Source: Euprymna scolopes (Eukaryota; Mollusca; Cephalopoda; Sepiida; Sepiolidae). From it: a DNA stretch of 36,421 bases. Location: positions 28,966,424 to 29,002,844 of the forward strand of contig CM044513.1 of assembly GCA_024364805.1 (NCBI GenBank). The letters run 5' to 3'. Below, in pieces: positions 11,499-22,300 of this stretch. The first letter of the stretch is position 1. Each line of letters begins with the position of its first letter. The notes under the pieces were generated by a model. That model was not told where the DNA came from, did not search any database, and worked only from the letters and a program-made list of their open reading frames with translations. The translations under genes and the position numbers were made by a program.

Positions 11499-11805
11499 TT
11501 ACGGTCTTTGGAGTGCTACCATAGATGGTAGTGTAATCAGCATAAATGTCTACGAATGATGTAAGGATGTGGTTTGGAAGATCATTGATGTAGATCAGGA
11601 AAAGAGTTGGGCCCAGGATGGATCCTTGAGAGACACCAGCATTAATACTGAGAGCTTCTGATTTCTACCCATCAACCACTACTCTTATGAACCTATCAGA
11701 AAGAAATGATTTAATAGTTGAGCTTTACCATAACTGGAGATCTTGTGAAGTAGACCTTTATGCCATACCTTATTAAAGGCCTTTGATATGTCAAGAGCAA
11801 TTGGC

Positions 11806-12492
11806 CTAGAGAGGAAGCCTCCATCGAGATTCACCAATCCTATAAGATATAACTGTAAGCACGCCTGCTATATATCTAGCAGAACGGAAACTATATTGCA
11901 TGTTACTAAGGTTATTTTTGCTGAGATGGTTAACTACTTCTCTATTTAGCATAGACTTCAGTTGTTTACTCATGATGCACAGGAGACTTATTGGTCTGTA
12001 CCAAGAGGGAGATGAGCGATGATCTGAATTCTTAAATACAGGGCATACTGAGGAGACTTTCCAAGGTGTTGGGAAGCATTTCTCCTTAAGACAACGCTTA
12101 AATAACTTTGTAAGTATGGGCGCTAATTCTGGTTGAAGTCTTTTGAGTACTACAATTGGAATGCCATCAGGGCCAGTTGCTTTACTGGAATCAAGGTTTT
12201 TGATTAGCTTGGCAACGTCACGTACAGATATTTGTATGTCAGATAGTGTGTTTTCTGATATACAAGGAAATACAGGGGGTTGGCGGCCTTGGTTGTAAAG
12301 GGTAGAATTAACTGCAAAGTTTTTGGCAAAGAGTTTGGCTTTGTCTGATACTGACGAGATTATCTCAAGTTCATTGATGATAGTTGGGATAGAGCACACA
12401 CTTCTGTTCAGGATTCTGTTTGCTAGTTGCCAAAACTGATAGGAACCAAGCCACTGCTCAGCTACTTTGGACATGACGAACTGAGCATACAA
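11806..12492 (-). pseudogene. LINE copy B reverse transcriptase N-terminal part
   Basis: A 228-residue frame with SSKATGPDGIPIVVLKRLQP, CFPTPWKVSSVCPVFKNSDH, WYRPISLLCIMSKQLKSML and NMQYSFRSARY, i.e. RT motifs 0-2 of a jockey-type LINE. The fingers and the early palm are readable; the polymerase catalytic region follows in other frames. Confidence 0.75.
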
Positions 12493-12957
12493 CTCTCACC
12501 TTCTTTATTACTTTTTTACAGTGGTTGCTGGTGGTCTGAAAGCGGCTTTTGTACATCTATTACGTTGGAAGCAATGGAAAAGTGATTTCTGTGTGCAATG
12601 TCAGCAGCACATTCTGGAGAGAACCATGGCTGGCTGTTAGGTTTTTGCTGGAACTTTTTTGAGGGTATGAAACTGTATATACTTACAATTAAGCATTCCA
12701 TCAGCTCTGATACTATAGAAGACAACATGGCATGCAGAAGTGGATCTGATACAAACGTACGGAAGCTATCCCAGTCAGCTATAGAGTATCAATATATTGT
12801 ACGATGGAGAGGTATGTCTGAGGACCTATTACATTTCATTTTTCTCTTAACTAATACAACAGAGTGGTCGGAAGATCCCAGTGGAGACTGAACAGAAAAT
12901 GAACATAGCTCAGGGCAAGTTGTGGGAAAAAGGTCTAGGAGACTTGCATACTGACCG

Positions 12958-13485
12958 TCAGTGGGGGCGATAGAGTGCAAATATGAACGCAGTAGTGTAA
13001 GCAAGTGCAACCCGGAAGCACATATAGGGTAAGTTAGGATCTTCTCTAGAGATGACCCTACCACATGGAAAGTCGTCTTTAATGTAGGCACATACTCCAT
13101 GCCCATGGCGATCTTGAGGGTCAGATTTAGAGGTTAAGTTAAAGTATCTTTTAACTACGAACTCATCTAGGGAAGGAGTCGGTCCAATGCCAGTTTCGCT
13201 TAGGAATAATAGGTCTGGTTTAGTCTCTTGTAATAGAGTTTGAACCTCTGGAAGATTGGAACGTAGACCCCTGATGTTGGAGAAGGAGATATGGTAGTGG
13301 GGGTCTATGTTGGAAGTTGGAGATCTGGGTTTAATCGAGTATTTTTTCTGGAAACCTTCCATGATTGAGATTTGGGATTTGTGGAATAGGTCGACAGACT
13401 TGCTTAGAGCAGGGCAGAGAGGGAAGGTAAGAGAAAAAGAAAAAAAAAATTTTTTTTTGTAGCACATGAGGTAAAGCCATAACAA
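12958..13485 (-). pseudogene. LINE copy B endonuclease N-terminus
   Basis: A frame of 175 residues containing HYHISFSNIRGLRSNLPEVQ, LLQETKPDLLFLSETGI and GHGVCAYIKDDFPCGRVIS, the N-terminal half of an APE endonuclease (N.RG..SN and SET motifs). It ends at FALYRPH where copy A continues for about 75 more residues. The join to TDGQYASLL just after shows a clean internal deletion of the central catalytic part. Confidence 0.75.
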
Positions 13486-13546
13486 TTACCCATTAATATG
13501 GCATCGAGAGGCCCCACCAGAAGCTACTGCATAGTCCAGAATCTAT

Positions 13547-13741
13547 TCACCAAATGGCAATAAAGCAGCCCCAGTACTTTGCACCTGCTGATAGGACAAC
13601 CTCCTTAGTGGTTAAGTGGATAATGTCAGCCCATTTGAAACATTTACCTTCAGCACCCTTACTAGTGACATGGCCACAAGGATAGACAAAGCAACAGAAT
13701 TTCCAACATTTCTGGCAACTGTTCACACAAAATACTGCCAA
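13547..13741 (-). other. Cys-rich leader frame of LINE copy B
   Basis: The 64-residue frame reads MAVFCVNSCQKCWKFCCFVY followed by PCGHVTSKGAEGKCFKWADI and a short tail. Its clustered Cys/His residues could be what is left of a small zinc-binding ORF1 product. Copy A keeps a related segment (about 7540-7660) but with extra bases and stops. It may equally be an untranslated leader. I do not assign a function. Confidence 0.3.
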
Positions 13742-13877
13742 CCTAGACCACAGCTTTTTCTCCCTTTGTCAGAAAAATCACTTATTGAAAAAATGAGGAC
13801 TGAAGGACAAATAAGAAGAAGCGAGAGTAACGAGAGCTGCCGATAATGCATCCACAATGCATTGTCTACTCTCCATT

Positions 13878-14836
13878 AAAAAAAAAAATAAAAAGGCTTG
13901 AAGGACTTCTTAATATTTGCTTAATGTAAGTCCATAGCTCTAATTTGAAATTAAAGATATTTGAAGATAGCTTCCCCTCCCATATTTATGCATGAATCTA
14001 TATTGGGGATTCGACATGATACTGTTAGTTATAGATTCCATTTGGAGGAAGGGGGAGATATTCTAGATACATTTGCATTTAAGGACTGACTGAAATAAAC
14101 TATATATTAAACAAAATTAAGTCAAATAAAGAATATTAATAAAAGAATTTAGCACCAAAAATCGGTGGGGTATTATCTTGTGTTGAGATTTGTCTCCAAA
14201 CATGTCGATTGAAAACGAAAACTTCGAAGTGGCATTAAATTTGGCATCCTTGGTCAGCAAGAAGATAACAAAATACAGTAAATGGATATGTTACTATAGT
14301 TGCCATTCAGAGGTATTAATTTTTTTTCTACTTATCCAAGGGATGCCTCCAACACACTGAAAGTTTCCATTCTACAAACTCATGTTTTCAGGGTGGTAGT
14401 GCTTATAACAGATAGAGAGAGAGAGGGAGGGAGAGAGACAGAGATTTCATTGATATTTATAGAGAAAATAAAGCAATAATCCTACATTAAAGAATATTAG
14501 AAAGAGTGAGGAACCTAGAGAAATATACAAGTGACTCGTTCAGTTAAATATAAATTACAGCTAATTAGACAAATCAGTTAAAACATTTTTTAAAAACCTA
14601 ATTCAATTCCAGAATTAAAGTACATTTTAGCAAATATTTTGTCTTTATGAATGTTTAGGAGTAAACAAACTTTGATTAACTCACATTTTGTACAATAATA
14701 TGAAATAGAGTTATTTCTATACAGATGTTTCAAAACTCATCAATTTAAATTCCAGAATTTCTTGACTACAAATTGTGGCAGTTGGATGCCCTCTTACGCA
14801 AGTAACTTGCTACGGTAATGGAAAAAATTATAACAC
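13878..14836. other. Spacer with GA-rich simple repeat
   Basis: No gene recognised. An A run follows the LINE copy B 5' border; a GAGA-rich run is near 14411-14443. Confidence 0.5.
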
Positions 14837-14893
14837 TGAGTCCTCAAAAATATCCATATTGTTTACAACAATACAGATATTTTTGAGGACTCA
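14837..14893. repeat. 57-nt near-perfect inverted repeat (hairpin)
   Basis: Left arm TGAGTCCTCAAAAATATC (18 nt) is perfectly complementary to the right arm GATATTTTTGAGGACTCA. Inside, a 2x2 mismatch (CA/CA) is followed by another perfect 7-bp stem TATTGTT/AACAATA with a 3-nt loop TAC. In total 25 of 27 possible pairs form. The fold is possible on either strand. It could be a small palindromic MITE, the remnant of one, or a hairpin RNA gene; the 3-nt loop is small for a microRNA precursor. Confidence 0.85.
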
Positions 14894-14950
14894 ATTTCAT
14901 TTACAGAAGAATCTTGCTTTTACACTCAAGTAGAAACTATGATTTCCTCC

Positions 14951-15059
<109 letters not shown>

Positions 15060-15363
15060 GTAAAAAGAAAGTCCACACTTGTCACTTTTTCAAAAACCGC
15101 AAATTTAAGCTAAATTAAATGCAACTGTTTAAACAACCTATACCTCATTTGATTTGCCTTTTATTCCTCTATAATTTTACTCTTTCATATTTGACTTTTA
15201 ATTGAAGTATCCTAGTGTTCATGTCAGTTTAAAAAATTAGCTTCAAATTGAGAAAGCAAAAAAACTCCGCAGCAACAAATGAGCTTAAAACCAGCTTAAA
15301 TATCCACCTTTTGGCATCTCTAATCGTAATTATTGTTGTTTCTAGGTTATACAACATAACATT

Positions 15364-16621
15364 TGGTTCATATACCTCTCTTAGTAATCATCAGGAGCTC
15401 ATTAATCTTCACCTTTCTGGTTTATCCAATCGAGAAATCGGCTGCAGATGAAAATGTGATGAGAAAACAGTATGAATGGCTATACAAAAGCACCAAAACA
15501 CAGGCAGTGTTCATGAAGCCCTTAAATCTGGTCATCTTAGAGTTACTTCTTACAGTGAAAACAATGCTATCAAGATCTGCAGCCTCAGAAACAGATTTGA
15601 AACGGCTCCACAAATCCAACATTTTAATCTTGTTAAAAAGTTCTCTCTTTTTACAGTTCAGAACAGATTGAAGGAATTTTATTTGTGAGGCTGTGTTGCA
15701 AGATGCAAGCCAAGGGTAAAGAACAAAAAGCGGTGTCTGGAAATCGTCAGATGCAATGAAGATCATGACTCTTCATATTGGTCAAAATTGATTTTTAGCG
15801 ATGAAATCAAGTTCAATAGGATACATAGTGATGGTAGGCAGTACGTCCGTCGAAGAAAGGACAGAATTTAATCTTAGGTGCATAGTTTCAATGCTGCAAG
15901 GTGGTGGAGGTTCAGTTTTGGTGTGGGGCGTTATTAGTGGCAATGGTCTAGGACCCATAGGTCGCTTGCAAGATCGAATTAATTCAATGTATATGTTCAC
16001 TGAGTATTTTCTACCCTACTTTGACTGGAATTTAGATGTTAATCCTATCTTCATGCAGGATAATGCTCTCATTGTCAAGAGATTCTATGATTGGTTGTTG
16101 GTGGATTGTTTTTGTTTTACAGCATATCAACCCTTTTCAGGACATTTAATGCCGAATCCAGTTATTTTGAAGAAAAAATTTTTAATAGAATATTTTTTTT
16201 TCAAGTCAGTTTCTATTTAACACATAGTTGGGACCCTAACACGTACTACCACTCCGCGTCAGAGTGGACCTGGGAGCAATGGCAATTAAAAGGTGGTTCC
16301 ACACTCCCCAAAGCCCACAAGCTGGGGCCTCACCATCGGATATAGTTTAAGGTCATATCCAGAACCGAGGTTCCTTGAAGAGCATGATATTCCGTGTTTG
16401 GATTGGCCTGCACAATCTCCAGACCTCAATCCTTTCAAAAACATGGCATTATATTAGGCAACAGCTACGCAATGATAAAATATCAAATTTGGAAGAACTT
16501 TGGACAAAAATTAAATAAAATTGGAATGCCCTTTCACTGGAGTATTCCCACAGGCTAATTGAAATGAATGCCCCAAAATTTGCAGGCTGTCAAATTGCAG
16601 GAGGGCTATGCTACTAAATAA
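15364..16621 (+). pseudogene. Tc1-like transposase (broken)
   Basis: A DDE transposase of the Tc1 group that would cut and paste the element by binding the terminal inverted repeats. Visible parts in order: N-terminal helix-turn-helix (SNHQELINLHLSGLSNREIG), then after stops KLIFSDEIKFNRIHSDGRQY (catalytic Asp in FSDE), GGGGSVLVWGVISGNGLGPI, IFMQDNALIVKRFYDWL (second Asp in QDNA), and after the insertion LEEHDIPCLDWPAQSPDLNP, which carries the DWPAQSPDLNP signature before the third acidic residue. There the usual Glu of NPIEN reads Lys (NPFKN), so even without the insertion the active site would be damaged. Several frameshifts and stops are present. Confidence 0.85.
16097..16372 (-). mobile_element. 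I-type LINE 3'-end insertion inside the transposase
   Basis: Transposase homology stops after GATTGGTT (16089-16096) and resumes at CCTTGAAGAG (16373 on). The inserted DNA, read on the minus strand, ends GGCATTAAATGTCCTGAAAA and then GGGTTGATATGCTGTAAAAC. The same terminal pattern (GCATTAAATAA...GTTGATATGCCGTAAAACC) forms the 3' end of the I-type LINE at 19112. I read it as a 5'-truncated 3'-UTR copy, or a SINE sharing that tail. A GGTT at both junctions may be what is left of a target duplication. Confidence 0.6.
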
Positions 16622-16919
16622 TAACTAGTTCATTGTGTTCCTGTTGTATTTATGCTGCATTAATGTTCTAAAGTTTGATTTAAATAAAAAAATTTTATTG
16701 TGTGGAGTTTCTTTTTTGCCTTCTCGATTTGAAGTTTATGTTTTAAATTGAATGAACACTAGGATACTTCAATTAAAAGTCAAATATGAACAGGTAAAAT
16801 TATAATGGAATAAAAAGGTGAATCAAATGAGGTATAGGTTGTTTAAACAGTTACATTCAATTTAGCTTAAAAATGCGGTTTTTGAAAAAATAACAAGTGC
16901 GGACTTTCTTTTTGGAGGC

Positions 16920-16923
<4 letters not shown>

Positions 16924-16953
<30 letters not shown>

Positions 16954-18297
16954 TTTAAAACACAGGTCACTGTGATGCGTTTAGTGCAGCAGCATTAGTG
17001 CTAAGTGCTTGCTTACATGCCTTCTCACTTTCAGCTCCTACCACTGACTAACTTTTCGACGAAAAGGATGCGGAATGCATAAGTTTTCCCTGTCGGTACA
17101 ATTAGCCTCTCCAGTGGTGAGACCTTTGACATGCTTCCCATGGCCATACATGGATACTAATGCCTCATGGCACCAGGCTAAATGTCAAAGGATCTCAGAA
17201 CAGCAGTGGGGCCCAGAGGTGTTATACCATGGTCCACCAACGTGTGGATACACACACACACCACCACCACCAACCCCTGCTTCACTGGTTCTTTGGTTGA
17301 GATAAGGCCACAAGACGGGGAAAAATGCTGAAATTAAAACAACCAAAAATAGCCAGACTGACTGGCTATGAATCGGTTAACAAACTAGATTTCTGCTGCA
17401 ACTTTCTTTCCCTGATATTGCATGTCACTCTCACAAGTACTGCAATGGAAAGTTCGGGAGCCACAGCGTGTGGGTTTCTTCTCAGCAAGTTCACGTCCAC
17501 CTTAACCAAATTTATATGCCAATGGCTTTTTTCTTTCTTCTGGTTGGCTTTCTCTCTCCTACAACAAGATCAGTGGTGATGAGGCAAAAAACATTCAATA
17601 GCATGCCAAGGTATGCAATGTGGAAAGTTCTCAAGCAATTTGCATGCCCAAATCACTTTGTAGAAATTATCTAGGTACTGCATGATGACATGTCAGATTT
17701 TTCCAATTCTATTGATCTATCATACAATATAAAACAGAAAGGAGAAGATTGGCTAGAAAAAAATGAACAGAACACCCCCACCACCAACCTTTGACTGCCT
17801 TCTCTGCTCACACAGATTCTATGCTCAGATTGATTAGAGATACCATTTGTGAGGCAAACACTAAAAGAGAAAACTGAAATTCTTAAATACGATGAATCAG
17901 CTGACAACGATAGGCATAAACTTATTACTAGAAAAATACCTGTTTCAATGACGAGTAATAAGCAATATGTATAACATTATTTTTTTATTTTGATTTGAGG
18001 AAAAAGAGGGAGGAGGGGGGCTTCAACCCTTACATGATAATTTTTACAGAAACAATAATTTGTCTATGTCACTTACCACTTATATGCATGCACACTGGTT
18101 TAGTCCGAGAGCGAGGGGTGCAAGATTGGATGGTGCACATCTTCTACATAGTAAAGTTTACAAAATAATATTAATGTGTTCATATTACTCATCATGTAGT
18201 CTAGAATATATATTCCATAATTCATAATGATCAGTTCATTATTTTGGAGTGACTTTGACATATACAGGAATTATTTCTCATCTGTCACCATTTATGT
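16924..18297. other. Unassigned stretch with a less AT-rich island
   Basis: Starts with (TG)n flanking the Tc1 right end. 16980-17920 is visibly less AT-rich than its surroundings (CACCACCACC near 17270, several 60-80 residue frames on the plus strand), but no protein family is recognised and the frames are not convincing. It may be an old repeat. Confidence 0.4.
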
Positions 18298-18350
18298 TAG
18301 CCTTATTGGTTAGCGTGCTAGGATTTGGTGTTCTGCGGTTCAAACCGTGT
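18298..18350 (+). repeat. tRNA-like SINE head remnant
   Basis: A box A-like TTGGTTAGCGTGCTAGG and a good box B GGTTCAAACC lie about 30 bases apart, as in tRNA-derived Pol III promoters. The arms do not form a full tRNA and no tail is recognised, so it is a remnant. Confidence 0.45.
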
Positions 18351-19111
18351 GACTGGTGTGAATGATATTTCTCCATTGATGATACATAGATAATATTTCT
18401 TAAAGGAGAGAAGCTTGGTTTTCGGTTTTATATATCAGGGATGCAAGCAGTGAATGGCAAAAAAGCTGAAATCTAAATGAATGGCCTCTTCTTCGTATGT
18501 GTGTGTGTGTGTGTGCGCGTGAAAGAGAGAGAGAAAGAGAGAAACAGTGGAAATGAGTGTGTAGGTGGAGGGAAGAATAGAGGAAAACAAAAGTCATCAA
18601 ACTCCACTAACGAACCATTTAAAATCTTAACCTTTACAGAAAAATTAGTATGGTTGGTTTTTTGAACGAACTGTTATAGGAGAAAAAACAAAGACTGAAT
18701 GGGAGGGGGGGAGAAAAGAGAAAGAGAAATAAAATACAGGCAAACAGTGGTGACAAAATAATGCGATAAGGCTCTAGCAATTTGGAATAAATTTTGATCA
18801 TAAGTAGAAAACTCATATTCATGGGAGGTTCTAGTGAGTTAAATGGACCCCCCCCCTCTATTTAAAAAAAAAAAACTCAAATAACATTTTTAGTCTTTTT
18901 CTGAAGAAGTCTTGATAATAAAGACATAATGTACATACTTGTACTTGATTCTTTTTCATACAAACATGTTTGTTACTTGTATCCACCTTTTTCATAAACC
19001 GAGGAATGTAATCTTTTTCTATTACATCTGATTTTGACCGTTAGCTGGTGCTTGAAGCGATTAGATCCTGACCAGTTAAAGATTCAACTCCTTGGTAATC
19101 TCTCAGGCATG
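18351..19111. other. Spacer with GT/GA simple repeats
   Basis: (GT)n near 18497-18518 running into GA-rich DNA (18520-18545), a G run and GA-rich tract near 18703-18728, and a C run near 18849. No gene recognised. Confidence 0.5.
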
Positions 19112-19313
19112 ATGTTTGGTTTGGTTTTACGGCATATCAACTTTTTTTGGGGGGGGGGGGTTATTTAATGCAGTTTCTTTTTTTTTCTTTTCTTTTTTTG
19201 TGGATTAGATATTTTAATTTATTCAGTAAGTCAAGTCAGGTATTCATGAGGTAATGTGCTTCTTTTTTCTCTCTCTCTCGGGTGGGTGGGGCTAGAGTTG
19301 AATCAAGTTAAAA

Positions 19314-22300
19314 TTATATTTTTTTATATAAATTTACTTTTTTCAGAAATGTTAGTATTTTGTTGGAATTTATTTTTTTAAATAGTTCTTTGATATTGTT
19401 GACTTTGTAATAATTTTGCCGGATATGCGAGAGATCGCCACAATCCAAAAGAAATTGTTTTACTGTAAAAGGTTCTTAGCATGCAAAACATTCTGGAGGG
19501 GCTGTTTTTAGTATGAAGGAATGGGTAATGTGCATGTGTCCTATGCGAATATGGGACAAAATCACTTCCTCTCTNNNNNNNNNNNNNNNNNNNNNNNNNN
19601 NNNNNNNNNNNNNNNNNNNNNNNNNNNNNNNNNNNNNNNNNNNNNNNNNNNNNNNNNNNNNNNNNNNNNNNNNNNNNNNNNNNNNNNNNNNNNNNNNNNN
19701 NNNNNNNNNNNNNNNNNNNNNNNNNNNNNNNNNNNNNNNNNNNNNNNNNNNNNNNNNNNNNNNNNNNNNNNNNNNNNNNNNNNNNNNNNNNNNNNNNNNN
19801 NNNNNNNNNNNNNNNNNNNNNNNNNNNNNNNNNNNNNNNNNNNNNNNNNNNNNNNNNNNNNNNNNNNNNNNNNNNNNNNNNNNNNNNNNNNNNNNNNNNN
19901 NNNNNNNNNNNNNNNNNNNNNNNNNNNNNNNNNNNNNNNNNNNNNNNNNNNNNNNNNNNNNNNNNNNNNNNNNNNNNNNNNNNNNNNNNNNNNNNNNNNN
20001 NNNNNNNNNNNNNNNNNNNNCCGATAGAGAGTCTGAAAAAATTATAAATTTATTGTGGGTGAGGTCAATAATAAGGTCTAGTGCCATATCTAAGGCTGTG
20101 GCTTCGGCACTAAAAATTGAAGCATGGTCTGGTAGTCACTTCTGTAAGGTAATATTAGTGGATATGACTCAGCATCTGGTTCTGTTGCTGTCTTTGGAAC
20201 CATCTGTGTAGATGTACTGATGGTATGGGCATTTTTTCTTAATGGTAAGGAGTTTTTCTTGATAGGTTAGCGGATTGGGTTTGATTTTTTGGGGAGGTTA
20301 TTTAATACAAAGATAATTTCAGGTTGTTTTAGTAGCCAGAGTGGAAGGCTTAGTTGGTTGACATCGTGGATGTTGGTGATTTTGATACCTGCATCTTCTA
20401 CCAGTGGTTTTGTACGAAGACCAAAAGGTTTTATAGCTTTTACTTTTTGGTCATATAGATTTTGGTAATTTGGTACAGTTATGGGCTGAATTTGTTGGTT
20501 GTGTTTTTTTTTCCCTATCACAGAGCAAGTAATCTAGTGAGTTTGCAATGCAATCATAAGCAGGATTGTTTGGGCAAGAGAGAATTTTGGTCAAGTATTG
20601 CAAGGCTAGTTTGTCGTGTCAAATTGATAATGAGGGTTCGTTGGCTTAGAGACTATCAATGAGGGAAGTTCGGAAGGCACCCAGCGCAAGCCTGAGGCCC
20701 TGATGTTGAATGGTGTCCACTATCTTTATGTAAGACTTTCTGGTGGCACCGTAAATGAAGCTGCCATAATCTAGTTTTGATCACACTAGGGTTTGTCTGT
20801 CCGCTCCCCAATCTGTTTGAGCAATGACCAGTATTAGCTGGAAAGTTTTATTACATTTATTTTTAAAGTGTTTTATGCGAGGGATGAATGTAATTTTTTT
20901 GTCTAATATTAGCTCTAAGAATTTATGTTCATTTACAACAGGAATCAGGGTATCATCTAGTTTTAAAAAAGGATCTGGGTGCAGTTTTTAGTTAACAAAA
21001 GCGCATACATTTTGTTTTGCTAATGGAAAATTTGAAACCATTCTTAGTTGTCCATTTTTTTATTTTGTCAATGCATTGTTGAAGTTGACGCTCAATTAGA
21101 TGGATATGTCTCGAGCTGTACGCAATTAAAAAAAAAAAATCGACATATAGAGCAATCCACGCCTTGGTTTATGCATCTTGTTAATTTTTAGGCGGAATAA
21201 TGTTACTGACAAAATACTTCCCTGTGGGACTCCCGTTTCTTGTTCCTTGATGTCAGAGAGGCATGTTTCTACATGGACATTGAATAGTCTATTGTTGATG
21301 AAGTTGTTGGTGAAGATGGGTAGTCTTCTCTTCACTCCAGCTTCTTTGAGATCTTTCTTGATGCCATACCTCCATGTGGTATCGTACACCTTTTAAAGAT
21401 CAATGAAAATAGCAGTCATATGCTTTTTTTTTTTTTTTGTATAAATGAATTTCTGATGAAAGTTTCTAAACGAATTAAATGGTCTGTTGTGCTCCGATGT
21501 TTTCGGAAGCCACATTGAAAATTAGTTATTTTATTTGTTTCCAGAAACCAAATTAATCTGGTGTTGACTATTCTCTCCATGATCTTACACATGCAGCTTG
21601 TTAGAGCTATGGGGCAATAATTGGGAGGGGTCAGATGCATCCTTTCCTGGTTTTGGTATAGGAATGACTGTGGCTTGTTTGCATATGGTTGAAAGATTGC
21701 CATTGAGCCAGATGTCATTATAAATAGAAAGTAAATGCTTTAATGTTTCATCTGGTAGTTGTTTTAGAAATTCATATGTTATCTTACCAGGTCCCTCAGG
21801 CTTTTTTAATGAATCCTTTAGTTCATGGATGGTAAAAGGTTTGTTGTATTCTTCCTCATTACTTTTAAAGTTCAGTTTGTTTTTTTCTGATTCCTGTTTA
21901 ATGATCTGGAATTTTTTATTGTAATTTTTAGAAGATGAATTATTTGCAATAGTATCTGCAAGCAGGTTTGCCATGTCCGTTTTTTTAGTTATTTTATTAT
22001 TGTTTATACAGAGGCAGTTGAGAGGGGAACTGGTGTTTTTCCTGATATTTTCTGAATCATATTCCATACAGTTTTGGTGTTATTATTGATTTTAGACACA
22101 AAATTCTTTCATGATATCCTTTTGGCTTCTTTTATTGTTCGGCATATTTTAAAATTGTTTAAATTCTGAGTAGTTGGTTGATTGTTGAATTTTCTTAATG
22201 CAGCACAGCGTAGCCCGATAGCATTTTTATAGTCATTATTAAACCAGGGACGATTATACTTGGTTGATGATTTTGTTTTAGGAATGCATTCTTCTGCTAT

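Larger units (their letters stand above)
10602..13877 (-). mobile_element. Jockey-like non-LTR retrotransposon, copy B
   Basis: Both ends of the family are visible: 3' tail GTAAAAAATAAAAAAAG at 10602-10618 (minus sense) after GGGCCTTGATAAGTGGTGAC, and 5' border ending CTCTCCATT (plus) at 13877. Order on the minus strand: leader with a Cys-rich frame (13741-13547), endonuclease N-terminus (from 13390), RT, C-terminus (to about 10680). The RT motif AGVSQGSILGPTLF is present near 11630, but the catalytic box reads YADY, and the endonuclease lacks about 220 bases (including the GDFN motif) at 12957 relative to copy A. Frameshifts divide the rest. At about 3.3 kb it is short for a two-ORF LINE. 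Confidence 0.87.

Noticed and set aside
19476-20211. Long frames of over 160 residues spanning the N gap on both strands.
   Set aside because: They are open only because N is not translated as stop. Only the minus-strand ends belong to the LINE RNase H.
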